From: UBA1672 sp964015995 | GTDB taxonomy: Bacteria > Pseudomonadota > Alphaproteobacteria > Micavibrionales > Micavibrionaceae | Reading direction: 5' to 3' | DNA: 10,541 nt | Assembly (NCBI GenBank): GCA_964015995.1 | Contig: CAXHFH010000084.1 | Span: 1-10,541, forward strand | In this document: positions 1 to 6,913 of the stretch, piece by piece | How the letters are laid out: each line of letters opens with the position of its first letter | How positions within the stretch are numbered: position 1 is the stretch's first letter | Position numbers and translations under genes: made by a program | The notes under the pieces: generated by a model | The model's input: the letters and a program-made list of their open reading frames with translations, nothing else | Told to the model about the DNA's origin: nothing | Databases searched by the model: none

Positions 1-1328
1 ACACAGAGCAACGTGCCGTAAGGCACGCGAAAACGAAATCCATTCGCCGCAATCGTTCCCGATTCCATATCAAGGGCGATTGCCCTACTCTGGCTTAAAC
101 GCCTGTTCTGCGTCAGGTAAGATTTAAGCTCCCAGTTACGATCATCCGTTGTCGCCACCGTTCCTGTGCGCATAATTTTTTTAAGATCATATCCTTCATT
201 TCCTGTTACAGATGCAACAGCGGCCTCTAGGGCTTGCTGAATCTCTGCGAGTGCGGGAATGGGAATACTGGGCGGTAAAAATTCATCTAAAATCTGATCT
301 TCGCGCAAATACCCATGTGCCAAAACATAATCGCCCAAACGTTGCGATTGGCGAAGCCCGGCACAATGGCCTAGCATCAACCACGCATGCGGACGCAGAA
401 CGGCCACATGATCAGTGATGGTTTTCGCGTTGGACGGCCCGACCCCGATATTCACCATCGTAATACCGGAACCATCGGCGCGTTTCAGGTGATAAGCCGG
501 CATTTGTGGCAAACGCGACAGGCTAACGCCCTCATCGGCTTCTTCGGTATGATCGTCAATATTCTCGTTTAAAATGACTTTATCACCGGGCTGTACGAAC
601 GCCGTATATTCCATGCGCTGTTTTTTCAGCGCAGGATCATCGGTTTTACGCATCATGTCCTGACACATCGTGACAAATTCATCGATATAGAATTGGTAAT
701 TGGTAAACAGGACATAGTTTTGAAAATGTTTAGGCCTTGTCCCGCAATAATGTTTCAAGCGCAGCAAACTGATATCAACGCGCGGCGCAAAGAACAGCGC
801 AAGCGGTTCATCAGGGTTTTCCGCAGATGGCTGATAAGTACAATTCGCAATTTCATCATCCATAATGTCAAGATTTGGAACATCAAAGAAATTAGGGAGT
901 TCATTAACCTTATCATCATCCAGATCACGTTCCAGATGGAAATCCTCCCCCAGCGCAAAGTGCAATGGTATTGGCGTATCACTGACACCAACCTCGATCG
1001 AAATATCGTGGTTTTTAATCAATAAACTAAATTGCTTGTGGTAATATTCCCCGAATAAATCCGGACGCGTCACCGTTGTCGTATATGTACCCGGACGCGG
1101 TGCAAAGCCGTAAGAATAACGGCTATCTTCGCGCTTGGCCTGAATTGTGGTCACACGAACATACGGGTAATACGCACTGGTCTTTTCAGGCATATCACCA
1201 TCACAATAGGCATCAAAACAATCACGCAGATATTGCGTATTGGTTTCATATATATCGCTCACTGCCTTTAACGCATCACCTGCGTCTTTATAACGCTGCG
1301 TTTTGAAGGTCTTCATCTTTGTAACCAT
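1..1328 (-). CDS. amn: AMP nucleosidase (3' end cut by window edge)
   Basis: Hydrolyses AMP to adenine and ribose 5-phosphate in the cytoplasm, part of purine salvage and adenylate pool control. The reverse strand reads open for 442 codons from an ATG at 1328 to the window edge. The N-terminal part (about residues 1-180) matches the AMP-nucleosidase-specific domain. The C-terminal part is a nucleoside-phosphorylase-type domain with VNIGVGPSNAKT (292-303), LGHCAGLR (319-326) and the ribose/catalytic segment DMES (420-423), followed by ANGFRFRVPYGTLLC, very like E. coli Amn (484 residues). About 40-50 residues should lie beyond position 1. An in-frame ATG at 1316 (residue 5) is an alternative start. 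Neither start has a good Shine-Dalgarno sequence. Only 38 bp separate it from the ftsY stop, so read-through from ftsY is likely, though TTGAAT (1362-1357) and CACAAT (1340-1335) form a weak promoter-like pair that would give a near-leaderless message. The identification is firm; the exact start is not. Confidence 0.95.
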   Translation of the reverse strand, partial: MVTKMKTFKTQRYKDAGDALKAVSDIYETNTQYLRDCFDAYCDGDMPEKTSAYYPYVRVTTIQAKREDSRYSYGFAPRPGTYTTTVTRPDLFGEYYHKQFSLLIKNHDISIEVGVSDTPIPLHFALGEDFHLERDLDDDKVNELPNFFDVPNLDIMDDEIANCTYQPSAENPDEPLALFFAPRVDISLLRLKHYCGTRPKHFQNYVLFTNYQFYIDEFVTMCQDMMRKTDDPALKKQRMEYTAFVQPGDKVILNENIDDHTEEADEGVSLSRLPQMPAYHLKRADGSGITMVNIGVGPSNAKTITDHVAVLRPHAWLMLGHCAGLRQSQRLGDYVLAHGYLREDQILDEFLPPSIPIPALAEIQQALEAAVASVTGNEGYDLKKIMRTGTVATTDDRNWELKSYLTQNRRLSQSRAIALDMESGTIAANGFRFRVPYGTLLC

Positions 1329-1366
1329 AGGTGTATTGTGCCGTTTTAATGTTAAAATTCAATGAA

Positions 1367-2560
1367 TTAATCAGCATTTATACCCATTAAAGAACAGGCA
1401 TAATCACGCGCGGCAAACGGGCGTAAATCCCTTATCCCTTCACCGACGCCAATCGCATGAACGGGAACACCGAATTGATCCGCAAGGCCAATAAGAACGC
1501 CGCCCTTTGCTGATCCATCAAGTTTGGTCACAATCAGGCCAGTGACATCAACCATTTCCTTAAATGTTTCAAGCTGAGAATAAGCGTTTTGCCCGGTTGT
1601 GGAATCCAGCACCAGAATAGTCGCATGGGGCAAAGCCTCGTTCTTTTTCTTCAGAACACGGATGATCTTTTCAAGCTCTTCCATCAGGTTCTTTTTATTC
1701 TGCAAACGCCCTGCCGTATCAATCATCAGAATATCAACATTATCCGCTTTGGCCTTTTCATACGCCTCATAGGCAACGGACGCTGCGTCTGCCCCGATAT
1801 CACGTGAAAAGAATTCCGCGCCTGAACGTTTCGCCCATTCATTAAGCTGCTCTACAGCGGCCGCACGGAATGTATCCCCCGCCGCAATCATAACAGACTT
1901 GTTATATTCTTTCTGGAACTGCTTTGCCATTTTACCAATGGTCGTGGTCTTACCTGCACCATTTACACCGCACACCAACATTACAAACGGACCATCGGCA
2001 GGTTTATCAATGGATAAAGGCTTGGCGACTGGCTCTAATATGTTTGCCATCGTATCCGCTAAGGCTTCTCTGATTTCTTCTTCGCTAATATCTTTACCGA
2101 AACGGTCTTTTGAAAATTCTTCGATAACCCGCGCGGCTGTCTTTGGCCCCAAATCGGCCTCGATCAGAACTTCTTCAAGTGTATCTAACGTATCCTGATC
2201 CAGTTTAGATTTGGTCAGAACATCGGTTAAACCCTGTGTGATTTTGTTGGTAGACTTCCCAAGCCCCTTGGTCATCCTTGAGAACCATCCACCCTCTTCC
2301 GAATGGTCAACATCGGGATCATCCTCAGTCGGCTTTTCCACCTGTATAATTTCCGGCTCTGGCGTCGGCACGATATCAAGATCATCGATGACATCGTTTT
2401 CAGTCTCACGCAGCTCGTCTTGGATATCATCATTCTCCAAGTCAGGCTCATAATCAGTTGTCGGCTCTAACTCGGGCTCACCCTTAGGATGTAAAAGCTC
2501 CTGCTCTTTTGCCTCTTGGTCGTGCTGCTCTACATTTTTCTTTCTTCGCCAAAAAACCAT
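1367..2560 (-). CDS. ftsY: Signal recognition particle receptor FtsY (SRP GTPase)
   Basis: Membrane-associated receptor that docks Ffh-ribosome-nascent-chain complexes at the inner membrane; the two GTPases form a heterodimer that hands the chain to the Sec translocon. The protein has 397 residues. Residues 1-90 are a highly acidic, low-complexity A region after a short basic start (WRRKK). The N domain follows (about 95-180), then the G domain: P-loop GVNGAGKTT (198-206), DTFRAAAVEQL (229-239), DTAGR (281-285), TKLDGSAKGG (345-354) and the closing GVGEGIRDLRPF (371-382). The start at 2560 has AAGGAG about 9 nt upstream. An out-of-frame ATG at 2567 sits closer to the same ribosome binding site but opens only a 27-codon frame. 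It lies 70 bp downstream of the secreted-protein gene and 38 bp upstream of amn. Placement after dapF and mtaB is the usual alphaproteobacterial arrangement, here with an extra gene between mtaB and ftsY. Confidence 0.97.
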   Translation of the reverse strand: MVFWRRKKNVEQHDQEAKEQELLHPKGEPELEPTTDYEPDLENDDIQDELRETENDVIDDLDIVPTPEPEIIQVEKPTEDDPDVDHSEEGGWFSRMTKGLGKSTNKITQGLTDVLTKSKLDQDTLDTLEEVLIEADLGPKTAARVIEEFSKDRFGKDISEEEIREALADTMANILEPVAKPLSIDKPADGPFVMLVCGVNGAGKTTTIGKMAKQFQKEYNKSVMIAAGDTFRAAAVEQLNEWAKRSGAEFFSRDIGADAASVAYEAYEKAKADNVDILMIDTAGRLQNKKNLMEELEKIIRVLKKKNEALPHATILVLDSTTGQNAYSQLETFKEMVDVTGLIVTKLDGSAKGGVLIGLADQFGVPVHAIGVGEGIRDLRPFAARDYACSLMGINAD

Positions 2561-2630
2561 GGTTCATGTCTCCTTGATTAAAGATAATCATACGACTTTT
2601 CATGACAAAGCACACCCTGATTTTAGGTTT

Positions 2631-3383
2631 TTATTGAGCCTTGTCTTTATATCGGACAGGAATCTCTTTTACGCACTGTGAAAATCTATTCTCCAAATCT
2701 TCCGGTACAACAAAGTTTTCATTGATCTCTATGATTTCATCCCGCATTTCATTTTCATAGAACTTCATTCTCGCTTGCAGCGCTTTCTTAATCCTATCTA
2801 CTTTTTCTAATGCATCCTCCCTTTTAACGGCCGCATATTCCATCTCTGGTAATATTTTCGGGAGCTCTTTAATAATGCCAACCTGTGCGTTTATGGCGGC
2901 ACCAACCCCGATGGAATAGCGTTTCCTCATATGTTCGTATGAGAGCTCTTTGAGCTCTCTGCATTCTAATTGATCATATACAGAATCCATGAAAACACCG
3001 CCATTAAAGTGAACCGTAGCCTTCACGTAATCAATGAAAACGCATGCAAGCTCTTCGCCCTGCCCCTCATAGTGTTTAATCGTAAACCCATAGGTGATAT
3101 CAACCCCCATGCCGGCACGATAGAACCCGCCGATGCTTTTATCGGCATCAGATATCCAAAATTGATTATCTTGCTGATACTTCCATTTATTAAAGCTCTT
3201 CTCGCGATAATATTTTAATTCATCAGAAGAAAAACGATCAATATTCCAGAATTTTTTATCATCCAGAAGCACATCAATCTTAGTTGGTGTTTCCTTAAAT
3301 GAATCACACACAGCGATCTCTTGTGCCTGTGCTTCAAAACTAAGAAGTGCAAAACTCAGAATTAAACACGCACGTAAAATCAT
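2631..3383 (-). CDS. Secreted/periplasmic protein of unknown function
   Basis: I do not recognise this 250-residue protein with certainty. A clear Sec signal peptide is visible: short basic start, hydrophobic core (about 5-16) and an AQA-Q cleavage site after residue 20. The mature part has four cysteines (C26, C114, C141, C237), enough for two disulfides, consistent with export. The centre (90-160) looks beta-rich (GVDITYGFTIKHY, ACVFIDYVKATVHF), followed by a Cys-led helix with EHMRKR (150-155) and a charged, probably helical C-terminal third (185-220). The layout recalls small exported proteins in which a Cys is followed by a helix carrying HExxH; here that metal motif is not intact. This is a memory-based comparison, so it is weak. 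The gene begins 9 bp after the mtaB stop, with AAGG overlapping that stop, so it is probably translationally coupled to mtaB and co-transcribed with ftsY, 70 bp downstream. Confidence 0.85.
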   Translation of the reverse strand: MILRACLILSFALLSFEAQAQEIAVCDSFKETPTKIDVLLDDKKFWNIDRFSSDELKYYREKSFNKWKYQQDNQFWISDADKSIGGFYRAGMGVDITYGFTIKHYEGQGEELACVFIDYVKATVHFNGGVFMDSVYDQLECRELKELSYEHMRKRYSIGVGAAINAQVGIIKELPKILPEMEYAAVKREDALEKVDRIKKALQARMKFYENEMRDEIIEINENFVVPEDLENRFSQCVKEIPVRYKDKAQ

Positions 3384-3392
3384 AGATCCGCC

Positions 3393-4652
3393 TTATGTTA
3401 TAATAGAGCCCTCTAAAGCACTGCCAGAAATGCCAGTTGCTTTAATACGGTTAATAGAACCCGTCGTTAGCTCTTGCGGCATATTGACTGTCAGAAAGTT
3501 TTCAGTTCTGCCAACGCCGCCTTTTTCGACAATAACATTATGCTCTTTTCCGACGTTACGCTGCAACAGCTTTTCAACTTGCGCTTCGCCCAGTGCCCTT
3601 AATTGCGCAGCGCGCTCTTTACGTTCTGGCACAGGCACTTTATTGGGAATACGTTCCGCTGGCGTGCCCTCACGCTCGGAATACGGGAATACATGCAAAT
3701 AGGTGATATCGCATTCCTCAACAATCTTCAGGGAGTTTTGGAACATTTCTTCTGTTTCTGTTGGAAAGCCTGCGATGATATCCGCACCAAACGCCATGTC
3801 AGGACGCACATCACGCGCGCGATTACACACATCAATCACATCTTGGCGTAAATGGCGACGTTTCATGCGCTTCAGGATCATATCATCGCCCGCCTGTAGC
3901 GATAAATGCAAATGCGGCATAAAACGCGGTTCTTCGGCGATTAAACGCCACATATCCTCATCGATCTCCACCGGATCAAGCGAGGACAGCCTTAAGCGTG
4001 GTAAATCGGGGACAAGTGCAAGCACACGCCTTATCATTTGCCCCAAAGTCGGCTTCCCCGGTAAATCAGGGCCATAGGAAGTAACATCCACACCAGTAAA
4101 GACAATCTCGTTATACCCCTGCTCCACCAAGGCTCTGACTTGCTCGGCAATCACACCAATAGGAACGGAGCGGGAATTTCCACGGCCATAAGGGATAATA
4201 CAAAAGGTACAGCGATGATCGCACCCATTTTGTACTTGCAGGAAAGCACGGGATTTATCTTCAAACCCTTCAATCAGATGGCTCGCCGTTTCAGTGACCG
4301 ACATAATGTCATTGACCAAAATACGGGCATGTTCATTTTCCCCACCCCAGCTCTCAGCCTTCAACTTCAAATCATTACCGATAATCTGGTCGATCTCCTC
4401 CATCGCGCCATAACCTTCGGGGTTAATCTGCGAAGCGCAGCCCGTCACGATGATTTTAGCCGTTGGGTTTTCTCTACGCGCGCGGCGAATGGCTTGACGT
4501 GCCTGACGCTCAGCTTCTTTTGTCACTGCGCAGGTGTTGAAGATAATCGCATCCTCTAACCCTGCATTTTTGGCATGGTCGCGCATGACCTCCGACTCAT
4601 AAAAATTGAGGCGGCATCCAAATGTTTTGACCTGCGGCTCCGAACTGCTCAT
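3393..4652 (-). CDS. mtaB: tRNA N6-threonylcarbamoyladenosine(37) methylthiotransferase MtaB
   Basis: Radical-SAM enzyme that adds a methylthio group to t6A at position 37 of ANN-decoding tRNAs, giving ms2t6A. It has 419 residues, normal for the family. The N-terminal methylthiotransferase domain carries its three cluster cysteines (C13 in KTFGCRLN, C41 in NTCAVT, C72 in TGCASQ). The radical-SAM domain has the CxxxCxxC cluster site C144-C148-C151 (QNGCDHRCTFCIIPYGRG). GADIIAGFPTET (289-300) and HVFPYSEREGTPA (320-332) follow, and a TRAM-like RNA-binding tail occupies about 363-415. The wording FGCRLN, ASQINP and SRSVP fits MtaB rather than MiaB or RimO. The start at 4652 is fixed by an in-frame TAA just upstream, but the ribosome binding site is weak. 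A 203-bp AT-rich gap separates it from the phosphoesterase upstream, so it probably has its own promoter, although I could not assign one confidently. The secreted-protein gene follows after 9 bp. Confidence 0.95.
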   Translation of the reverse strand: MSSSEPQVKTFGCRLNFYESEVMRDHAKNAGLEDAIIFNTCAVTKEAERQARQAIRRARRENPTAKIIVTGCASQINPEGYGAMEEIDQIIGNDLKLKAESWGGENEHARILVNDIMSVTETASHLIEGFEDKSRAFLQVQNGCDHRCTFCIIPYGRGNSRSVPIGVIAEQVRALVEQGYNEIVFTGVDVTSYGPDLPGKPTLGQMIRRVLALVPDLPRLRLSSLDPVEIDEDMWRLIAEEPRFMPHLHLSLQAGDDMILKRMKRRHLRQDVIDVCNRARDVRPDMAFGADIIAGFPTETEEMFQNSLKIVEECDITYLHVFPYSEREGTPAERIPNKVPVPERKERAAQLRALGEAQVEKLLQRNVGKEHNVIVEKGGVGRTENFLTVNMPQELTTGSINRIKATGISGSALEGSIIT

Positions 4653-4734
4653 TGCTGTTTCTTACATAAACTGTGCATTCCCGTCAAAGCCTTAATGACA
4701 GAGAATATAAAGTTTGCTTTTTTTATATAAAAAT

Positions 4735-4759
4735 GGATATGAATATGACCGCTATATCC
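4735..4759 (-). terminator. Weak candidate intrinsic terminator
   Basis: On the minus strand GGATAT and ATATCC form a perfect 6-bp stem with a 13-nt loop, followed after one A by five Ts. It could end the dapF-phosphoesterase transcript before mtaB. The stem is short and AT-rich and the loop large, so this is only a possibility. Confidence 0.22.
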
Positions 4760-4823
4760 GAGTTAAAGGCGGCGCTCCGGATAATGTTGGTGTCATAGAT
4801 AACGATACGTCACCTAGCTAACC

Positions 4824-4850
4824 AAAAAATCCCATAATAAAGGATTATTA
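4824..4850 (-). terminator. Weak candidate intrinsic terminator after the phosphoesterase gene
   Basis: Six bases past the phosphoesterase stop, the minus strand can form either TAATAA-TCCT-TTATTA or AATCC-(9 nt)-GGATT, the latter running straight into a T tract (T6 counting the two stem Ts). The position is right for a terminator. The pairing is weak and has little GC, so confidence is low. Confidence 0.28.
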
Positions 4851-4855
4851 GACAT

Positions 4856-5860
4856 TTAAAAATCTAAATTCTGTTCTGCTGATTCCTTCACATCAACACT
4901 AACGATGCGGTCTGCAAAAACGTTCTTTCCATCACCGTCATTGTGCCGATAAGCCGTAACTTTGCCTCTAAAATCTAAACAAACGGCACGATCAGATGTT
5001 AAATGCGGATCATCGCCAAGATGATAATGACCAAAGAACACAGGCTTCTCCGGACCGGATATTCCGTGCCCATTTTGAGTTCTGCGATCCATAACCCTTT
5101 GAAGCTGCGCGGTATGTTCATCAGATAAATTCAACTCCGTCAGCCCCAAAACTTCTTGCGGGCTGCCTTCGCCCTCTTTCCACCAATAGACACGCCTAAT
5201 ACCTCGCTCCGCTGTGAAACCAACCTCACCTGTTGTGGATCTTTCATGTTCAACAAGAGAGTCCTTGATCCCTGTCGGCAAGCCTATACTCGGCCCCTTA
5301 ATGGCTGTACTCATTGCATTGCTGAAAGAACGCGATAATTTTTCAGAACCGAATGCCCCTTCGGGAAGCGTATGATCCTCTCCCAAATTTGCTTTAAGTT
5401 CTTCAATGGAATTCACATCATAACTGGCATGGATTACCACAAAATCATCGGTTTCGACCATAACTGGAAGGGTTTTAAACCAGTCAACCATCTCCTGATG
5501 CTCCTCTGAGCCGAACGGCAATTCATCCAAACAGGTTTTTAAAAACGTGTCTCTTATCCCGTCATGAGGAATAACATATTTTCCGTTCGGGCCCGTTGTC
5601 GCATAGCGCACATGGTCTAGTTCATGATTTCCCATGATGGCACGCGCATTGCCCGATTCCACCATAGAACGGACAATCTCCAGCACCCTTTGGTTGCCAT
5701 GCCCGCGATCGACATAATCACCAACGAATATTGCCTTCCGGTCTCCATCAGAATGCGTATAGCCGCTCTCACCCTCAACATACCCCATATCCTGAAGAAG
5801 TGTTTCGAGAGCTTCCGCCTCACCTTGAATGTCACCTATGATATCGTACCCAGCCGCCAT
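4856..5860 (-). CDS. Calcineurin-like metallophosphoesterase
   Basis: Predicted cytoplasmic two-metal phosphoesterase of the PPP/ApaH-like branch, 334 residues; the substrate cannot be told from sequence. The motif order is complete: GDIQG (9-13), GDYVDRG (47-53), GNHE (77-80), VIHAS (142-146) and GHYH (277-280). The metal ligands expected are D10, Q12, D48, N78, H144, H278 and H280, with H79 as the likely general acid. Motif I has Gln where many family members have His (GDxHG). ApaH proteins with GDLQG are known, so this need not abolish activity. There is no signal peptide or membrane segment. The insert between motifs IV and V (about 150-270) is long and would hold the specificity region. 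The start at 5860 has AGGGG 5 nt upstream. The gene follows dapF by 35 bp on the same strand and is probably co-transcribed with it. It is not part of the usual dapF-mtaB-ftsY order, so it looks like an inserted accessory gene. Confidence 0.9.
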   Translation of the reverse strand: MAAGYDIIGDIQGEAEALETLLQDMGYVEGESGYTHSDGDRKAIFVGDYVDRGHGNQRVLEIVRSMVESGNARAIMGNHELDHVRYATTGPNGKYVIPHDGIRDTFLKTCLDELPFGSEEHQEMVDWFKTLPVMVETDDFVVIHASYDVNSIEELKANLGEDHTLPEGAFGSEKLSRSFSNAMSTAIKGPSIGLPTGIKDSLVEHERSTTGEVGFTAERGIRRVYWWKEGEGSPQEVLGLTELNLSDEHTAQLQRVMDRRTQNGHGISGPEKPVFFGHYHLGDDPHLTSDRAVCLDFRGKVTAYRHNDGDGKNVFADRIVSVDVKESAEQNLDF

Positions 5861-5895
5861 CAGCGCCCCTTATTTTTTATAGTTACCCGAGTATA

Positions 5896-6663
5896 CTACG
5901 CAGCGATTTTCCCGTCAAAAACATACGCCACGGGGCCAGTCATCAACAGATCACCGCCATCGGTTTGTTCAATGGTCATCAGACCACCATCGAGTTCAAT
6001 CTCGACTTTTTTCTCTGACAATTCACGGTGGATCGCTGCAACCGCAACAGCGCACGCGCCGGAACCGCAGGCTTCGGTGACACCGACGCCCCGCTCCCAG
6101 GTTTTTTGACGCAAATGCGTTTTATCAATCACTTGTACAAATTCCACATTAGTACGCTCCGGGAAGTCATCATGCGTTTCAAAATGCGCACCAACATCCT
6201 CAACATCCACAGATTCTATATCATCCACAAAGAACACCAGATGCGGGTTACCTATATCAACGGCGACAGGCTTCTCTACCCCGCCATAAGATAAATCCAT
6301 ATCCTTAGTATCTTTAGATGCGCCCATATTCACCTGCACAAGATCATCTTTTCTCGTGCATTCCAGAGTGCGTGTGCCCGCTTCTAACGTGCAGCTATCT
6401 TTACCGGTTTCATTCATAATGATATCCGCAACGCAGCGCGACGCATTGCCGCACGTTGCGCTGTCTGATCCATCAGCATTAAAAAAGAACACCTGAGCAT
6501 CCGCCTTTTCAGAGGCATCAATCACCGTAATCAAATCACAGCCCACCCCCCAATGACGATCGGCGATTAACGCCATATCATCGGGCGTGATGAATAAATC
6601 TTCTGTGCGGGCATCAAAAATGACAAAATCATTCCCTAAACCGTGCATCTTCCTGAATTTCAT
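5896..6663 (-). CDS. dapF: Diaminopimelate epimerase
   Basis: Interconverts LL- and meso-diaminopimelate, supplying lysine synthesis and peptidoglycan cross-links; cytoplasmic and cofactor-independent. The protein has 255 residues from the ATG at 6663. Numbering from there, the N-terminal signature is MHGLGNDF (6-13). The two catalytic cysteines are C71 in ATCGNASRC and C199 in ACGSGACA. The substrate-binding H141 (GNPHLVFF) and E190 (WERG) are both present, giving a full active site. An ATG two codons upstream (6669) is possible, but AGGGA lies only 2 nt from it and about 8 nt from the one at 6663, and other DapF proteins begin right before KMHGLGNDF. The message would start in or beyond the divergent spacer and may carry the 83-bp palindrome in its leader. 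The metallophosphoesterase gene follows after 35 bp. Confidence 0.96.
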   Translation of the reverse strand: MKFRKMHGLGNDFVIFDARTEDLFITPDDMALIADRHWGVGCDLITVIDASEKADAQVFFFNADGSDSATCGNASRCVADIIMNETGKDSCTLEAGTRTLECTRKDDLVQVNMGASKDTKDMDLSYGGVEKPVAVDIGNPHLVFFVDDIESVDVEDVGAHFETHDDFPERTNVEFVQVIDKTHLRQKTWERGVGVTEACGSGACAVAVAAIHRELSEKKVEIELDGGLMTIEQTDGGDLLMTGPVAYVFDGKIAA

Positions 6664-6691
6664 AATCATATTCCCTATAACAGCTTATCTT

Positions 6692-6774
6692 CATTTTGTT
6701 TTTGCACTAGGATAGAGAAGCGTAGCGTACATATAGTACGAAAGCGACGAATAACGAAGTGCATAGGCAAAATG
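6692..6774. repeat. 83-bp imperfect palindrome with CTT flanks (MITE- or palindromic-repeat-like)
   Basis: The outer arms are CATTTTG-4 nt-TGCACT on the left and its inverse AGTGCA-4 nt-CAAAATG on the right, matching at 14 of 17 positions. An inner CGTAC-ATATA-GTACG stem is centred on exactly the same point (6733), so the whole stretch is one symmetric unit. CTT occurs immediately outside both ends (6689-6691 and 6775-6777), as a 3-bp target duplication would. The middle is poorly paired. It lies between dapF and the ffh-side promoter and has no coding capacity. Whether it is repeated elsewhere in the genome cannot be seen from one copy. Confidence 0.5.
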
Positions 6775-6775
6775 C

Positions 6776-6804
6776 TTGACATGAGGGCACATTAAGCATA
6801 GTTT
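6776..6804 (+). promoter_or_regulatory. Candidate sigma-70 promoter for the membrane protein-ffh operon
   Basis: A perfect TTGACA -35 hexamer (6776-6781), a 17-bp spacer and a weaker -10 hexamer TAGTTT (6799-6804) read toward the membrane-protein gene. The predicted start would fall near 6811, giving a leader of about 100 nt. The -35 box abuts the end of the 83-bp palindrome and overlaps its right CTT flank. The -10 match is only fair. Confidence 0.4.
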
Positions 6805-6816
6805 ACCCGAAATTTC

Positions 6817-6882
6817 CACTGGAAAAGCTGTTTTTCAGTGCTTAGCGGTACACCGCAGTCGGCGAATTTACGCTCACTGCGG
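6817..6882 (+). promoter_or_regulatory. Structured leader with two hairpins and competing pairings
   Basis: Hairpin 1 is CACTGGAAAA-GCTG-TTTTTCAGTG (6817-6840), ten pairs with one G-U. Hairpin 2 is CCGCAGT (6853-6859) with ACTGCGG (6876-6882), seven perfect pairs, and an inner GCG/CGC stem. Two alternatives compete: GCGG (6845-6848) can pair with CCGC (6853-6856), and CAGTG (6836-6840) can pair with CACTG (6875-6879). A GAAGG ribosome-binding sequence follows at 6896-6900. No T-run follows either hairpin, so this is not a standard terminator. The structure is seen; a regulatory role is inference. Confidence 0.35.
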
Positions 6883-6913
6883 CTACTTTGGTTATGAAGG
6901 TTTGAATACGGAT

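Noticed and set aside
212..1306. Several plus-strand open frames of 61-110 codons and a minus-strand one at 755-991
   Set aside because: All lie over amn, whose minus-strand frame is open from 1328 to the edge with full family similarity; these are shadows.
2581..2608. Promoter-like pair for ftsY on the minus strand (TTGTCA, 16 bp, TATCTT)
   Set aside because: The predicted transcript start would fall on or inside the ftsY ribosome binding site, so it is unlikely to be the working promoter.
4733..4798. A 21-codon plus-strand open frame in the gap upstream of mtaB
   Set aside because: No ribosome binding site, very short, and it overlaps the terminator-like inverted repeat; nothing supports expression.
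6817..6840. Hairpin as a terminator for either strand
   Set aside because: No T-run follows the stem in either direction, so it is kept only as leader structure.
6811..6900. Possible SRP RNA (ffs) in the leader before the ffh operon
   Set aside because: The conserved SRP RNA core with its GGAAGCAGCC-type loop is not present; the hairpins do not fit that fold.
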